A stretch of 64,000 bases of DNA. Source: Adenophora triphylla var. japonica. Lineage: Eukaryota > Streptophyta > Magnoliopsida > Asterales > Campanulaceae. This document shows positions 1 through 11,691 of this stretch, piece after piece. The notes under the pieces were generated by a model. That model saw nothing but the letters and a program-made list of their open reading frames with translations, searched no databases and had not been told where the DNA came from. Each line of letters begins with the position of its first letter. Within the stretch, counting starts at the first letter, position 1. Both the position numbers and the translations under genes were made by a program. The DNA lies in contig JAFEMH010000077.1 of NCBI GenBank assembly GCA_022495995.1, positions 930,001 through 994,000 on the forward strand, in the 5' to 3' direction.

Positions 1-1190
1 CGGACATCATTGCATTTTTCAGAGGGCTATAAATTGAGCCCTCCAGTCTCAAAAATGAAAAAAGAACAACACATTTTCTCAACTGCACCTTGGCGAAAAT
101 AGAGAGAAAACAGTGAGAATTCCATAGAATTGTCACGTTTTTCTCAACTATTCAACCAAAATCACACTCACTCAAACACTCTCATATTCAAGTCTCATAC
201 ACCAACACAAGGAAGATAGGTATAACCTCCCTCTCCCTACCCTAAATCTCTCATCCATGCATGCATTTTCAAACTACAAAATGTAGTTTGTTCATCTTCT
301 TGCCTTAGATCCAAGAAGATCACCATGGAAGTCCATCTCCATGGATGATCTTCTACAAAGATCAACATTTTTTTCAAAGTGTTCTTACTTACTTGCAAAG
401 AAAACACATTTTCAAAACCCTAAAAATCATTTTCATACAAAGTAAATCTTTGTTTCAAGTCAAAATTCCCCTCCCCAAGCAAATGAAATGCTTAAGTCCT
501 AATGTACCCCAAGGATGGTTTGGTATAGTCGATCACCACTAAAATGTTTAGTGATCACTAACCAAAACCTAGGGAAATGGGGACAAGCATGGATGCAAAA
601 CCCCCTTTAAAATCATATTTCCCTTCTTGAGAAGTTGCTGTCCAGTAGCAATTTTCTCAGACCTCAGTCCATGGTCTAATTTTTTGGACACAGATAAATT
701 TGGAATTTGGTGTTTACTACAAAATACTTTTTGTAGCCAACATCCAGATATTTCCATACATATTTTTACTTTATTTTTTGCGTGAGTAAAACTGCATTTT
801 TCAAATTTTCTTTTAAAGGTCAGTTCATCAGTTTCTGGAAATCCATATTGCACATCTGAGATTTCCAGAAGATTTTTCTCCCTCAAATCATCTCCAAAAT
901 GGAAAGTTCTTTTAAAGAAAACTTATTTTGGCCAAAACACACACACACACACACAAATGGTTTTCAACTTCCAAAAATCCATTTCAAAAAATCTTATTTT
1001 GCCCTAAAATCCATTTCAAAATCAGGTGTCCACTGCCTTTTTCATTCTGGCAGAAATGGTTTTCAACTTCCAAAAATATTTTGAGTTCCAAATCTCAACC
1101 CAAAAATCATCCAAAAAATCATGGGATCAGTTTAATGCATTAAAAAGAGTTCCCAATTTTTACTCTTCTCAGTTTCAACTTATTTTGGCC

Positions 1191-1223
<33 letters not shown>

Positions 1224-1461
1224 CAAAGGATTTCAAATGTTTGGAAGACTCGTTTTACGAGGCGTTTCGGGCGAACACTAACGTTCTTCCCGGCGCGTAA
1301 CGTGACCTCCGAACCCAAATTTCTGATCTCGGGCATTTTTCAAAGTTTTTGCCCTCAAAATAAAAATGGCGTGGCGACTCCGTGTATTTTTTCGATTGAT
1401 TTTCAAAGAAAAGAAAAACAACAAAATCTTTCGGGAAAAAAATTGGACCAACATCGTTACA
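1..1461 (+). repeat. 5' LTR of element A (left end outside the window)
   Basis: Collinear with 16601-18037 apart from a few substitutions, CA-repeat length changes and one replaced patch (about 915-1005). It ends with ...CGTTACA just before the PBS. A TATAAAT box lies at 28-34, in a TATA context shared with the 3' LTR. A CA microsatellite lies near 1194-1222 and a second one, unique to this copy, near 939-954. Confidence 0.93.
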
Positions 1462-1462
1462 G

Positions 1463-1480
1463 TGGCTACTCCGCTGGGGA
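1463..1480 (+). promoter_or_regulatory. Primer-binding site of element A
   Basis: TGGCTACTCCGCTGGGGA follows the LTR end by one base. It is close to the TGGCGACTCTGCTGGGGA-type PBS that I recall as matching tRNA-Arg in Ogre/Tat elements. The tRNA assignment is from memory of the family and was not computed. Confidence 0.7.
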
Positions 1481-2841
1481 CTAACGAGTTTTATCTTTTC
1501 AAAAAAAAAAGAAAAACTTTTGAGGGTCAAGCTTCCGTCCCGGCATAAAAATCATTTGTTGTGTGTGTTGATTTTTGCACATTTTTGTGTTTGTTTTGGC
1601 CGCTTCGGAAAAGTCAAAATTTTGACTGTCGGAATCATGTCCCTAACTGTTGGAATTTTTGTGAATTATGTGCTTATGTGTTCATTTTCTTTCAAAAAAA
1701 AAGGAATTTCAAAAAAAAAAATTTCAAAAAAAAAAAGAATTTTTCAAAAAGAAAATTTTCAAAAAAAAAATCATGCATCATGCTTTTTAAGACACATAAA
1801 AAATCTCTATTTTACTCAGAAAAGGAAGATAGATTGCTTGCACACTACGCACACGTGGCCTTACACTGCACACTACGTCCCTAACCCGGGGAAATCCTTG
1901 TCGCGGCCCGTTTGGTCTTATTACGCCTCTCGGTGCAAGCACAGGACTACCCAAACATCCCATGGAGCCTCGTGTCGACCATGCACTTGTCCGTGACACA
2001 CTTTGTCCGAGACCCGGTTGGTTTTTATTCTGGTCTGTGTCATGCCCTGTCTGTGTATAGACCTTTCCTTTCAAGTCTTTGTCGGCATACCGACTCAATA
2101 TCTTTCGGGTCCCTAATCAGTCGAAGTCATGCCGGTTTTCCGCCGCTGACTTTGACCAAGATATTGACCGGCGCCTTGACTTTGACTCTGACTGGCACAA
2201 ATTATACACCGACTCCCAGCATGACACTGAGTCATCAAGGATTAACGGTTATTCCATGCCTAATTACGGCCTAACTGACGACAAGTCAAGATCAACTGTG
2301 GACGCCTATCAGTCCGAACCATGCCGACTTTTTGTCGAGCCCCCGGCCATGATCTTGATTTTGACGTCAGCTTTGTCCGTAATTCACATCGAATGCTCGT
2401 TAAGACTCGATTACCCGCCAGACTTTTAGGATCGTTTTTCTTTTCGGTCGGTGGGACCCGCTTGCCCTATAGGACCCTCGCCCGGGGCTGTCCACCCTGG
2501 GAGGTCGAAATACAGGTGGAATACGAGGGGCTTATAGACGTAGTGACGGGGCCCACTGATCCAGGAATCAGAGTAGTTTACAAAAAAAAAGAGAGCAATC
2601 TTTTCCAACCGATTAGGTTAATAAAACATGTTTTAAGTAAACAAGAACGAATAACTGCATGTTGCATGAGCCTTAAGCCCAAACACCTACCCTCCTTCAA
2701 ATCCCACCATATGAACCCTCGTGTCTTTCCCCCGCAGCTCCGCACAAAGCTTGGTTTCGGGCACCGGGTCACCGTTTGATCAGTTGGGAAGAGTCAAGTG
2801 CATCATCAGCTTCGCCGTTTGTTTCAACTCCGGGTTTCAGA
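1481..2841 (+). other. Untranslated leader of element A
   Basis: About 1.36 kb between PBS and the first gag methionine. It contains A-rich slippage tracts (about 1690-1770) and no convincing ORF. The short ORFs here have low-complexity or frame-shadow composition. The gag frame is open from about 2677 but has no ATG before 2842. Confidence 0.6.
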
Positions 2842-5800
2842 ATGTCTGCATCAGCTGGTAACGAGGGGGACAACGTCACTCCGCCTCCTGGGACTCCTCA
2901 GACAGAACAGCAGTGGAATCAGTTAGCCGAACAGATGAGAGTGCGACAGGAAGCACAGCTGAATAGCCTTATGGAGGCTATTAAGAGTCATGGTCTGGCC
3001 GCCAGCCTCAACCCCGATGGCACCTTCACCATGGAAGAAGAGGAGGACCCCAATCCCAATCTTGGTCGCCCCGACTACTCCAGGATGCCACCACCAACCT
3101 CCTTCGGTGCTACCAGAACCCATGTTCCTCGATCTCTGGGTCAGACCACTGGATCCATGCAGCCTGATGGGACGAATCAGTTCGCAGCTCCTCAGTGGGG
3201 GCAAAGTCAGTATGGAATGTCCTCTCATGGTTGGGGATACCTCGGAATGCCACAGCAAATTGGAATCCCAACTCAATTTGGAACCGATCAATCCGGACCT
3301 TCACAGCAACAACCACAGTTCGGAATGCCGCCACAGCTTGGTTCTGGGCCACAGTCAGGAGCCCCTCCTCAGAATAGTACTAGTTCAGCTGCTCCTCACA
3401 CAGGTTTCACAAATCCGTTTCTCACTCAGACTTCTATGGGTTATCAAGCCTCCATCCCGGTTTCATCAGAATCACCAGGACCGCAGTACCCCCCGGGTTA
3501 CACACCTTCGCCACAGGCAGCCATGCAATTCAACAATCCGGGACAGCAGCCCGTACTCAAGCCTACTTATGGGCCTCACTCCAGAAATCCAAGCTACCCA
3601 GCTATATCGGGTCTGCCTTCACCCTCTTTGCCGGTTGAAAATCAACGACAAGCCACAAGGTTCTACCCTTTTGCTCAGGGTCCTACTCAAGATCCTCAGG
3701 GTAATTTGGGCCAAGGACAAGTTTTCACCTATGTCCCCGGATCGGCCATTCCCTCCACCAGTCTGCCGCCAGTGGTAGCTCCTCTCTCTAGCTCAGTCAC
3801 TGGTTTGAATACCATGGTTCCACCACAAGACCCTCATCTGGCTTGGTTCATGGAATAACACAAGGAAATGAAAGCGCATATCGCTGAATTGACTGCCAAG
3901 AAATCTGCTTTCCGGCCTACAGACCCGGACTCCATTGTTCCCCTGCCTCACAAGTTCGTGATGCCTAATTTGGATCTCTTTGATGGGACTGCATGCCCGA
4001 AAACCCATTTGGACACATATACCTTGGCAATGAAGGCCAAAGGATGCACCAATCAGCAGTTGGCTGACTATTTCAGTCTATCTTTGAAATCCAGTGCCTT
4101 AAAATGGTTCTTCAGTTTGAAACCCGAGGCCAGGGCTACATGGGATCAAATCACTAGTGCCTTCACAGAGAAGTACAAGGCCAACTTGGAATGGGAAACA
4201 AATAGGGTTGACCTACAAACAACAGTGCAGCGTCCCGACGAGAACATCGGGGACTTTTACATGCATTGGAACTTGAAGCTCAGTGAAATGGCAACTCCTC
4301 CCTCTGAAGAGGAACAACTGGACATCTTTCAGTCATGTCTGAAACCACATCTAAGAGCCTCCCTCAGTCACTTCCCCTATGCCGACTTGCGGGCGATGGT
4401 CAATTCCGGGGCTAAATTTGAAAAAGCTTACAATCAGCAACCAGCTGCTGCACCTGCCTACAGATATCGGGCTCCTACCTCCAACCCTGCTCCCGCTCCC
4501 GCTAGAGGCAAAGAGGTGATTAATTACACGGGACAGGAATGTAACAATGCAACTCCTTTTGTTCCCAGAAAACCGGCTGAGCCCAAACCCCGGGTCATAA
4601 ATCTTGAAAGCTTCGGAATGCCCCTGAACGACATCTTTAGGGGACTGGTGAAGGAAGGCTTGCTGCGGCCTTTGGAGAATTTTCAACCCAGGAATCCAAA
4701 CGCTCCCGTGGATACTTCAAAGTATTGTGCTTTTCATCAAGCTCACGGACATCTGACCGATAACTGCTTTACTCTGAAGAAAGCAATCCAAAGCCTGATA
4801 GAACAAGGAAAGTTGGAAGGCCCCGAGCCGCCTAATACAGTCAAGAATCCTCTTCCAAGGAACTATAACCAGGTGAACATGATTGAATTTGGAGAACCTT
4901 CATACGACCAGGAGGGTGCGGAAAATGATGGAGATCCCCAAATACCCATGGCCAACCTTGTCGAGGATCCTGAATTCGGATTCCCCCTCAGCCTTGAAGA
5001 TATTGAACGAATCAACCCATCTTGGTCTCATGTCAGAGATTTCCTGCAAGAATATGAGACTCGCTATTTCTCGGAGGAAGGGGTAGTTGATACTGAAGAG
5101 CTGGGGCTGTTCCGGTCAAAGCATGAGAGAACCATTTACACGAGATGGTTAGAGCAGTCAAAGAAAATTGAGCAAGAAAGCTTCAGACGGGCACCTGTAC
5201 TGGGGCTTATCAGCAAAGAAGCCGAAGAGCATCTAGAGCTAGTACACTTCTGCAAGTCAGTTTTGGGAGAGGCCGAATACGATCCCGAGGGCTGTGAAAG
5301 TAAAGAATCAGAAGAGGAGAATCCCCTCTATATCCTTCCTGGAGTTAAATACGTACCACCCCCTCTCACTCTTCCCCCGCAATTTCTGGGAGGAGAAGCT
5401 GAGTCGCAACTATCACTTCCGGGAATGGGGTCATATGACAATTTCTGCGGCTGCACGCGTCCATCTTCCCCTAACAGGTTTGACCGGCGCTCTCTCTTAG
5501 CCGAAATCCCAGTAGTATGGGAAGACGATTCCGATGACAACAATGACGATGATGATGAAGAGAGCGAAGAGTCAACCGAGGCCCAAGACCCGGAATCAAT
5601 CTGGAACAATCATGCCAGAAATGAGCCCATGGGAGCAAGGCACAATGGTTGGTTGTTGGCGAGCGATGACGAAATGGAGGCCGACAGCTATGAGATGAGA
5701 GAAGCTTCGGAAGACGACTACTACGAAACCGAGGATATGAAAGCCATGAAGTTTCCTGGGTCTGAGCACGTGGAAGTCCTAGAATTCAACACTCCCTACC

Positions 5801-6054
5801 ATGCCTTGGGGAAAGGGTTTTCGGATACCCGGTCCAAGCGAATAGTTGAAGATCTGCTAGAGAGAGGGAAACTGACTCCCATCCTCCCCAATGAGAAAAT
5901 CACTATGGTCAGATAAAATCCGCCCGAAAGCAAAGTAACAATTCTTGTCAGGGTCACCCAAGAGGAGATCACTTTCCCGGAATGCATTTCAGCTCTCAGA
6001 GAAGTCCTGGAAACCGGCATGATACCCGATGCCCCTCCCACGCAAGTGCTATAA
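2842..6054 (+). pseudogene. gag: gag of element A, broken by two in-frame stops
   Basis: Gag structural polyprotein, which forms the cytoplasmic particle. The frame runs from ATG 2842 (MSASAGNEGDN) to TAA 6052-6054. It is interrupted by TAA at 3856-3858 and TAA at 5914-5916, with coding character on both sides of each stop. The N-terminal 340 residues are rich in P, Q, S and G. The retrotransposon gag domain follows (from about 3950: FDGTACPKTHLDTY, ALKWFFSL, ITSAFTEKY). A Cys/His stretch, KYCAFHQAHGHLTDNCFTLK, lies near 4720-4780. The C-terminus is acidic, with an aspartate run near 5540-5570. The upstream frame lacks ATG, so 2842 is chosen as the start. Both stops could come from CAA to TAA changes (inference). 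Confidence 0.85.
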
Positions 6055-8117
6055 TCATCTCCAGCTCTGAGTATTACAGAAAGGAACAAGAATGGCTGCA
6101 CTATACCGGGGATGAAATCGAAAAGCCGCCGAGCCCTGAGAATAGCAGTTCCTGTTGCATGATAACTATGAGCCAGAAATCGGAGGACGCCCTAGCACTG
6201 TGGGCCACCCAAGGCACAATGGCACAACCCCAGACTCAGAAGCCTGTAACTTGGAAAGCAGTTATAAGAGCCGCCCAAGAAGGGGCCAGTACAGCTCAAG
6301 CTCAGCCCCTCACCGTTGCTAGACTCCGCCAGAACCATTGGCCGATAGCCAAACAGGCTCCCCCGTTAACATTGGCAGCCTTGAAGAAATCCAGTCAAGA
6401 AATAACTGAGGAGGAAGTTAATCTGTTGACCCGATCCGGGCAGATCTTCCAAGGGAATCCCAAAGCAGACAAGAAGGCCACAGATCAAGCACCTGGGGAG
6501 AATCGCCGCCCCTATGCTAAGATAACCGAAACTCCAGACCCCGAAAAGGAGGATCCCTTGCTCACCCAGTTGAAGCAGACACAGGCCAACATCTCCCTCT
6601 GGTCTCTACTCACCTCGTCCTATCCCCATAAGCTGAAGCTGGAAGAAAGCCTGGCTCGCACTCTAGTGCCTATTGATGCTACTCCCGATGACGTGGTACA
6701 GTTGATTGGAAACATCCACTACGGGAACAAAATCACTTTCACAGACCTTGATCTCCCTCAATTTGGAGCCGATCACAATGAGCCTCTCTTCATCACAGTC
6801 CAGTTGGATGAGCGATGCCTCCCTCGGGTTTTGGTCGACAATGGGTCCGGAATGAATATCCTCCCGGCAAAGATCATGAGCCTGCTTGACATCAAGACTA
6901 CAGATTTGAAGCCTTCTTCCCTCACAGTCAAGGCGTATGATTCAACATCTCGTACAGTACTGGGAGTTGCTACCTTGGATCTCTGGTTCGGCAAGAAACT
7001 GATACCTGTGGAATTCCAAGTCATCGATATCCCGATCACCTTTAATGCCCTGTTGGGAAGGCCTTGGCTGCATCAAGTAAAAGGGGTCGCTTCAAGTCTC
7101 CATCAGTGTGTGAAGTTTCTCTCAGACGGAGATCTGACAACCATTTACGGGGACCTAGTCACTCTAGAGGGCACAGATACAGGTGGAATACCTATTCTGG
7201 AGATCAAACACGATGATGATGGCCTCATGCTCACAGGTTTCACAGTTGAACCTCCGAAAGCCCAAGTCTGCAATGTAGACTTGACACAGACTCGGGACAA
7301 AATCACTCCGACCTTGAAAATGATGAGAAGAATGAACTATCTGCCTGGCCTCGGTTTGGGAAAACGTCAACAAGGAACTCACAAAGTCATTGAGGTGAAG
7401 GAACAGAAAGCCCGTCACGGTTTGGGATACGAACCAGCCACAAGAGGAAAGGAAAATGCTCAGAAAAGAAGAGAAACTGCAACAAGAAGGATTCCCATCA
7501 GCGGTCTCGAATCCCTCCCTTTCAGTCCTAATTTGGCTGACTACTTTGTGAAAGGTCCCACACAGCTGGGTCACGTCATAATCGAAGAACCCACTCCTAC
7601 AGAGGGATGGCCGAAGCTACAGGATAGCCTCAACAAGTTCAGAGGAGCCAAGGCTAACCCGGTCCGTAGAATGTTTCTGGACCTACCCAAGATACCTGGG
7701 GCTACCACTACCATGAAGAGTGAGTATACTTTCAGAGGCGTGCCCGACCTGGTAGAGCAGTTTGAGAAGCTTACTACCACAACCCCGATTGTCCAGGAAG
7801 ATCCGAAGCCTGAGTTTGAATTGACAGTACCAAAAGCTAAGGCTGCAGAATTCCCTTCAGATGATTGGGATGGTCCGATTATGCAGCAGTTGTTCGAAGA
7901 AGAGGCTCAGGTGCCAGACCTGATTGATTTCGGCTTGGTCCAGGAGATGATAGCAATGATTGAGAAAGGAAAACAGAAACAGCACAGTTCCCGAGTCATG
8001 AGGCCACCAATAGCAAAGTCGTTAAAAAATTGGGAAACTCTCTCAGGCCCGTCCGCGACCAAGGAGGAAATGATCACCAAACTTGGATTGGTCCCCCGTC
8101 CCTTTGTGTCAATCTAG
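5982..8117 (+). CDS. pro: Protease (retropepsin) plus G-patch-like region of element A
   Basis: 711-codon open frame overlapping the gag end by 73 bp in the -1 frame, so expression may use frameshifting; the real N-terminus is uncertain. The retropepsin core is VLVDNGSGMNILP (about 6832-6870), with asparagine after the catalytic aspartate as in other Tat/Ogre proteases, and the flap/second motif region ends in ALLGRPWLH (about 7048). A glycine-rich G-patch-like motif follows (YLPGLGLGKRQQGTH, then HGLGYEP) near 7335-7440. The product would cleave Gag and Pol in the particle. This is the only element A pol segment still open throughout. Confidence 0.8.
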   Translation: MHFSSQRSPGNRHDTRCPSHASAIIISSSEYYRKEQEWLHYTGDEIEKPPSPENSSSCCMITMSQKSEDALALWATQGTMAQPQTQKPVTWKAVIRAAQEGASTAQAQPLTVARLRQNHWPIAKQAPPLTLAALKKSSQEITEEEVNLLTRSGQIFQGNPKADKKATDQAPGENRRPYAKITETPDPEKEDPLLTQLKQTQANISLWSLLTSSYPHKLKLEESLARTLVPIDATPDDVVQLIGNIHYGNKITFTDLDLPQFGADHNEPLFITVQLDERCLPRVLVDNGSGMNILPAKIMSLLDIKTTDLKPSSLTVKAYDSTSRTVLGVATLDLWFGKKLIPVEFQVIDIPITFNALLGRPWLHQVKGVASSLHQCVKFLSDGDLTTIYGDLVTLEGTDTGGIPILEIKHDDDGLMLTGFTVEPPKAQVCNVDLTQTRDKITPTLKMMRRMNYLPGLGLGKRQQGTHKVIEVKEQKARHGLGYEPATRGKENAQKRRETATRRIPISGLESLPFSPNLADYFVKGPTQLGHVIIEEPTPTEGWPKLQDSLNKFRGAKANPVRRMFLDLPKIPGATTTMKSEYTFRGVPDLVEQFEKLTTTTPIVQEDPKPEFELTVPKAKAAEFPSDDWDGPIMQQLFEEEAQVPDLIDFGLVQEMIAMIEKGKQKQHSSRVMRPPIAKSLKNWETLSGPSATKEEMITKLGLVPRPFVSI

Positions 8118-8396
8118 GGAAAGTCCTCCCAGTCTCTCAAGGTCGAGTTTCTAGGGTCGTCCGATGGCCTTACGCCTGAAGACTACGAGTCTGTAGCGAA
8201 CGCTGTATTTCCTTTCGTTCTCAATGAAATGATGAATCTTTCTGAGTATCCCTTGATTGTCACTCTAACTAATAATGAAATAACTAAAAATAATAAAAAA
8301 TAATAATAACATTTAACAATGATTCATTAGTTAAAGAAGCAGACACATTAAATAAACAAAAAAAAATCAAACAAAAAAAAAAATCTCTTTAAGCAG
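8118..8396 (+). other. Linker or putative intron between pro and pol of element A
   Basis: After the TAG at 8115-8117 the frame stays open for about 50 codons, then runs into an A/T-rich tract ending in CTCTTTAAGCAG at about 8396. Coding character resumes right after it (VVRKEENRAQAAEEV). An intron near the pro/RT junction is known in Ogre elements, so this may be the same feature, but I cannot fix a donor. Confidence 0.35.
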
Positions 8397-9281
8397 GTTG
8401 TTCGGAAAGAGGAAAATCGAGCCCAAGCTGCCGAAGAGGTTTTGACAAGTGTGAATCTGGGAACAGCGGAAGAGCCTGAAGAGACGCTGATTGGTAATCT
8501 CTTCGAAGGAATCGAAAAGGATGCCCTACAGAAATCCTACAAGGTCCTCAACTCAAGGAAAGTATCCCTCTTCATCAAAGAAAACATCATATGCAGGTAC
8601 GGGTTACCAGCCGAGATCATCTCAGATAAGGGATCCCACTTCGAAGGGGAATGCGAAAGACTGCTGGCGGAATTCAGAATAACCTGTCACAAGTCATCTC
8701 CCTATAGGCCCCAAACCAATGGAGCCGTCGAAGCAGCAAACAAGACTCTGGAAAACATCATCCGGAAAATGGCCGTCCAAGGCAGAGATTGGCCCGAGAA
8801 GATGCACTTGGCACTCTGGGGCTAGAGAACATCAGTCAGAACCGCAACAGGGGAAACACCGTTTGCCCTCACCTACGGAATGGAAGCCGTACTCCCAATC
8901 GAATTGGAAATTCCCTCACTCCGTGTGCTGCTCGAGAGCCAAATCAATGAGGTCGAATGGCTCCAGAGTCGCCATGATGAGTTAGCCCTGCTAGATGAAC
9001 GCCGATTGAAGGCCATGGAACATATCCGAGCTTACCAAGGGAGAATGGCCAGAGCCTTCAACAAGAAAGTGAAGCATCGAGAGATTAGGGAAGGTGATCT
9101 CGTCTTAAAAGAGAAGCCCCCAGTCCACGTCAACCCGCTTGGAAAATGGGATCCTGTCTGGGTCGGGCCATATGTCGTCCAGAAGATCTTCTCCGGAGGA
9201 GCCATGCAGCTCGCAGACCTCGACGGAAATCCTTTTGTACACCCGGTAAATGGTGACAAGCTGCGCAGATACTACGCGTAA
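8397..9281 (+). pseudogene. int: Integrase remnant of element A (RT/RNase H deleted, one stop)
   Basis: The frame starts with sequence expected just upstream of RT, up to FEGIEKDALQ, then jumps near 8535 straight into the integrase core: KSYKVLNSRKVSLFIKEN, the second catalytic aspartate region IISDKGSHF, and the glutamate region NGAVEAAN. An in-frame TAG at 8823-8825 precedes RTSVRTATGETPF. The C-terminal part runs to 9281 (GDLVLKEKPPVHVNPLGKW...LRRYYA). The zinc-binding domain and first catalytic aspartate (present in element C) are missing, so integration must be supplied in trans. Confidence 0.87.
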
Positions 9282-9709
9282 AACAAAGTCAAAAAAAAAA
9301 AGAAGAAAAAAATAAAAAAAAGAGAGTGCTAAAAGAGTAATACCCAACTAGGTTGAAAACCCGAAAAGGGCGACTTAGGTAAAAGACAGGGTTGCACCAA
9401 AAAAAAAAACAAAACAAAACAATTTAACCGGGTCGAACTACGAAGACCTGATCCCTTTTGTCCGAAGGGAACGTAGGCAGCCGGAAACAGTTCGGTCTAA
9501 AACACAAATAAAAGACATACTTTGTCAGACCATGAAAGCGTCTCGAAAAACCCTAAAGCAATTCACATATTCATTACAAGTTAAAAGCTCTTTGATGAGT
9601 CTTAGCCCGGTTCATTCCTCCAACTGGCAACCTGCTAAAAGAAACTAAGATACATAATCAAACTAATGTGTCTGCTAAGACAAGAAAGGGATACTCGGAA
9701 AACTCAGAG
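9282..9709 (+). other. Element A spacer between integrase and antisense genes
   Basis: A-rich non-coding sequence with the block CGAACTACGAAGACCTGATC...GGGAACGTAGGCAGCCGG near 9434-9484. Related CGAACTACG...TACGTAGG blocks recur at about 15773 and 16143 in A and in element C near 18290-18370, so this is a conserved Tat-type non-coding motif. Confidence 0.55.
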
Positions 9710-11215
9710 TCACTCCAAGCCGCTCGTACTAGCATCCCCTCTCTTCTTCCCCCTTCGGGTCTTTTTCTTCTGAACAGGAAAAATGTCGGTCTTCTGCCTA
9801 CCAAGCTCTGGTGTAGGAACAGGGTCTATCAAACCCGCCTCTGTCAGGGCCTTAGTAGCCCTAGCGTCATCTCTCATCTCCTGTAGCCGAGCTGGTAGCA
9901 TAGGAGTCCTCCTCTCATGTCTCTTGACATAGGCCTCATAGTCGGTCACAACGTCTCCGCTCCTGTCATAAGGATTGGCTCTTGCCTCAGCTCTCCCCCT
10001 CTCCGAAACTGTCAGGTTCTCTGCACCCATAATGGCCTCACGCCGTCTCAAAATAGCCATCTGAGTCTCCCCCAAATGCCTCTCGTACCAGTCCAAGTAC
10101 CAAGTGGCCAGGAACACCGGTCTCGGACGCCTGAGGATAACCCGAGGAGGAAAGACGTCATACCTCCATGCTCGGGACAGAAATGGAAACACAGAAGGAT
10201 CATCCATAGAAGCAGAAGCCACCACCCTAGTGGCTATATCATCAAAGTCCTCCAAAGGAACCTGCTCCAAGCCAAACTGCCTAAGGACCAGAGCCGGAAT
10301 GTAGAAGCTGGACTGAGAAAGCCCCGGAAGCATAACCACATGGGACCCGTCCTGAAGTACTCTGCGAGTCTCCACTCGCCAATGAGGCACCGACCATCTG
10401 ATATCTTCAGTCTGGCAACCCGCCATCCAACGCTCCCATGAGCCCTGATCATCAAAATCCACAGCAACCCCTCTCCTGGCAAAAGTCCAAGGTCTGATCA
10501 TATCAGAAGTTTCCCGAAGAACCCCCAGGCGCTCCATCAGCCACAGAGTCAAGAGAAATGGGCTGCCCCCGTGCATATACCGCCTCCCGGTAGCCAACTT
10601 GTCGAGAGCATGAAAAGTCTCTCCCAAGATCAAAGGCGCAACATCTCTGCCCAAGCGACAGTGAACAACAACATCCAGCAAAGCTCGATGGCAGATCCCA
10701 AAAGAATAAACCATAAACAAAGTACCAAACATGCAAAGCGCAAAGGCATCCCAATAGGCATCATCCACCAAGCCTAAGCCCCTAAATCGGTCGGGAAGAC
10801 CGGAAATATCAAAATGGTCGGGACCACGGATCATACCTTGTGCTTCCTCCGGGGAAAGATGAAGAAGGTTGCACAATCTGTCAACAAAAGAAGCTCCTCC
10901 GGGCAGAGGAACCACAATCTCTTCCACCTCCGGGCCACCAAGCAAAGCCCGAAATTCTTCGACGGTCGGGACCACTTCATTGAAGGAAAGGCAAAAGACG
11001 TGCCTTCTAGTGTCCCAAAATGAGGAAGAAGCCCTTAAAAGATCGTAATCCGGAATCAATTCCTTGAGAGACTACAAGCACTTCACCTTGTACCTTTCTT
11101 CAAAGAATGACCTCCTCTCATGCATAATCTCTCGGGACCAATTCTTGAATTTGTTAAAGAATGACATTTGGGATTCTTGGGACAATTTTGATGGAGTTTT
11201 TCTAAGGTTTTCCAT
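9710..11215 (-). pseudogene. Antisense gene 2 of element A: IPDYDLL-type plant retroelement protein, one stop
   Basis: Reads opposite to the retrotransposon. ATG at 11215 (MENLRKTPSKLSQ), about 501 codons to 9710, with an in-frame TAG at 11072-11074 just before SLKELIPDYDLLRAS. The core (IPDYDLLRASSSFWDTRRH, VPTVEEFRALLG, then a long tryptophan-rich helical region) resembles a plant family of unknown function found in and near retrotransposons (DUF7745-like, recalled, not searched). The C-terminus is basic (KKKTRRGKKRG). Antisense ORFs after integrase are known in Tat elements. The stop is compatible with CAG to TAG. A TCCGCGCGGA palindrome lies about 126 bp upstream of the ATG. Confidence 0.75.
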
Positions 11216-11691
11216 GGATTTTCCCTCTTTCTCCCCGAAAATGACTGTTTGGACTGGTGGTTGAAGAAGGTATTTGAATTTGAAATAAAGGAAAACCAGA
11301 TCTGAAGCAAAATTAAAGGACAATGTCAGATGCAGGTCCTGTCCGCGCGGACATGTTTGTCTCCCATCAGAAAAATCTGCAACAGTCCAAACTGCTGCAC
11401 CAAAGAGGAATATTTCATCCCGGTTACTCGAAACCTGTGCAAAAACTGCCCCAAACCAGCCCATATACCAAACACTAACACCCTTGCCAAAAAACCAGGG
11501 CTCATGCAACATTGCATTCATACTGCATTGCATTCATGATAGATTCATAAAATAAAATCCTAGATTATTACATTCAAAAAAAAAAGAGAAAAGAAGAAAA
11601 GTAAAAAAATGTGTGCATGAAAATAAAAGTGCATCTGTCTAAATAAGTACAATATCAGAAATCAATCTCAAAGATCAGTCTCAAAGGATCG
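11216..11691 (-). other. Spacer between the two antisense genes (5' region of antisense gene 2)
   Basis: Apart from the palindrome at 11341, it holds an A-rich tract (about 11575-11610) and no supported coding region. It presumably contains the promoter of antisense gene 2 and the 3' end of antisense gene 1. Confidence 0.4.
11341..11352. promoter_or_regulatory. GTCCGCGCGGAC palindrome upstream of antisense gene 2
   Basis: Perfect 12-bp palindrome, 126 bp before the ATG of antisense gene 2. Its core TCCGCGCGGA also occurs before antisense gene 1 (14808-14817) and before the LTR TATA box (16595-16604). A promoter role is inference from position. Confidence 0.5.

Noticed and set aside
1026..1484. 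152-codon plus ORF in the LTR of A
   Set aside because: Runs across the CA microsatellite and LTR end; a different frame is open in the 3' LTR; no domain.
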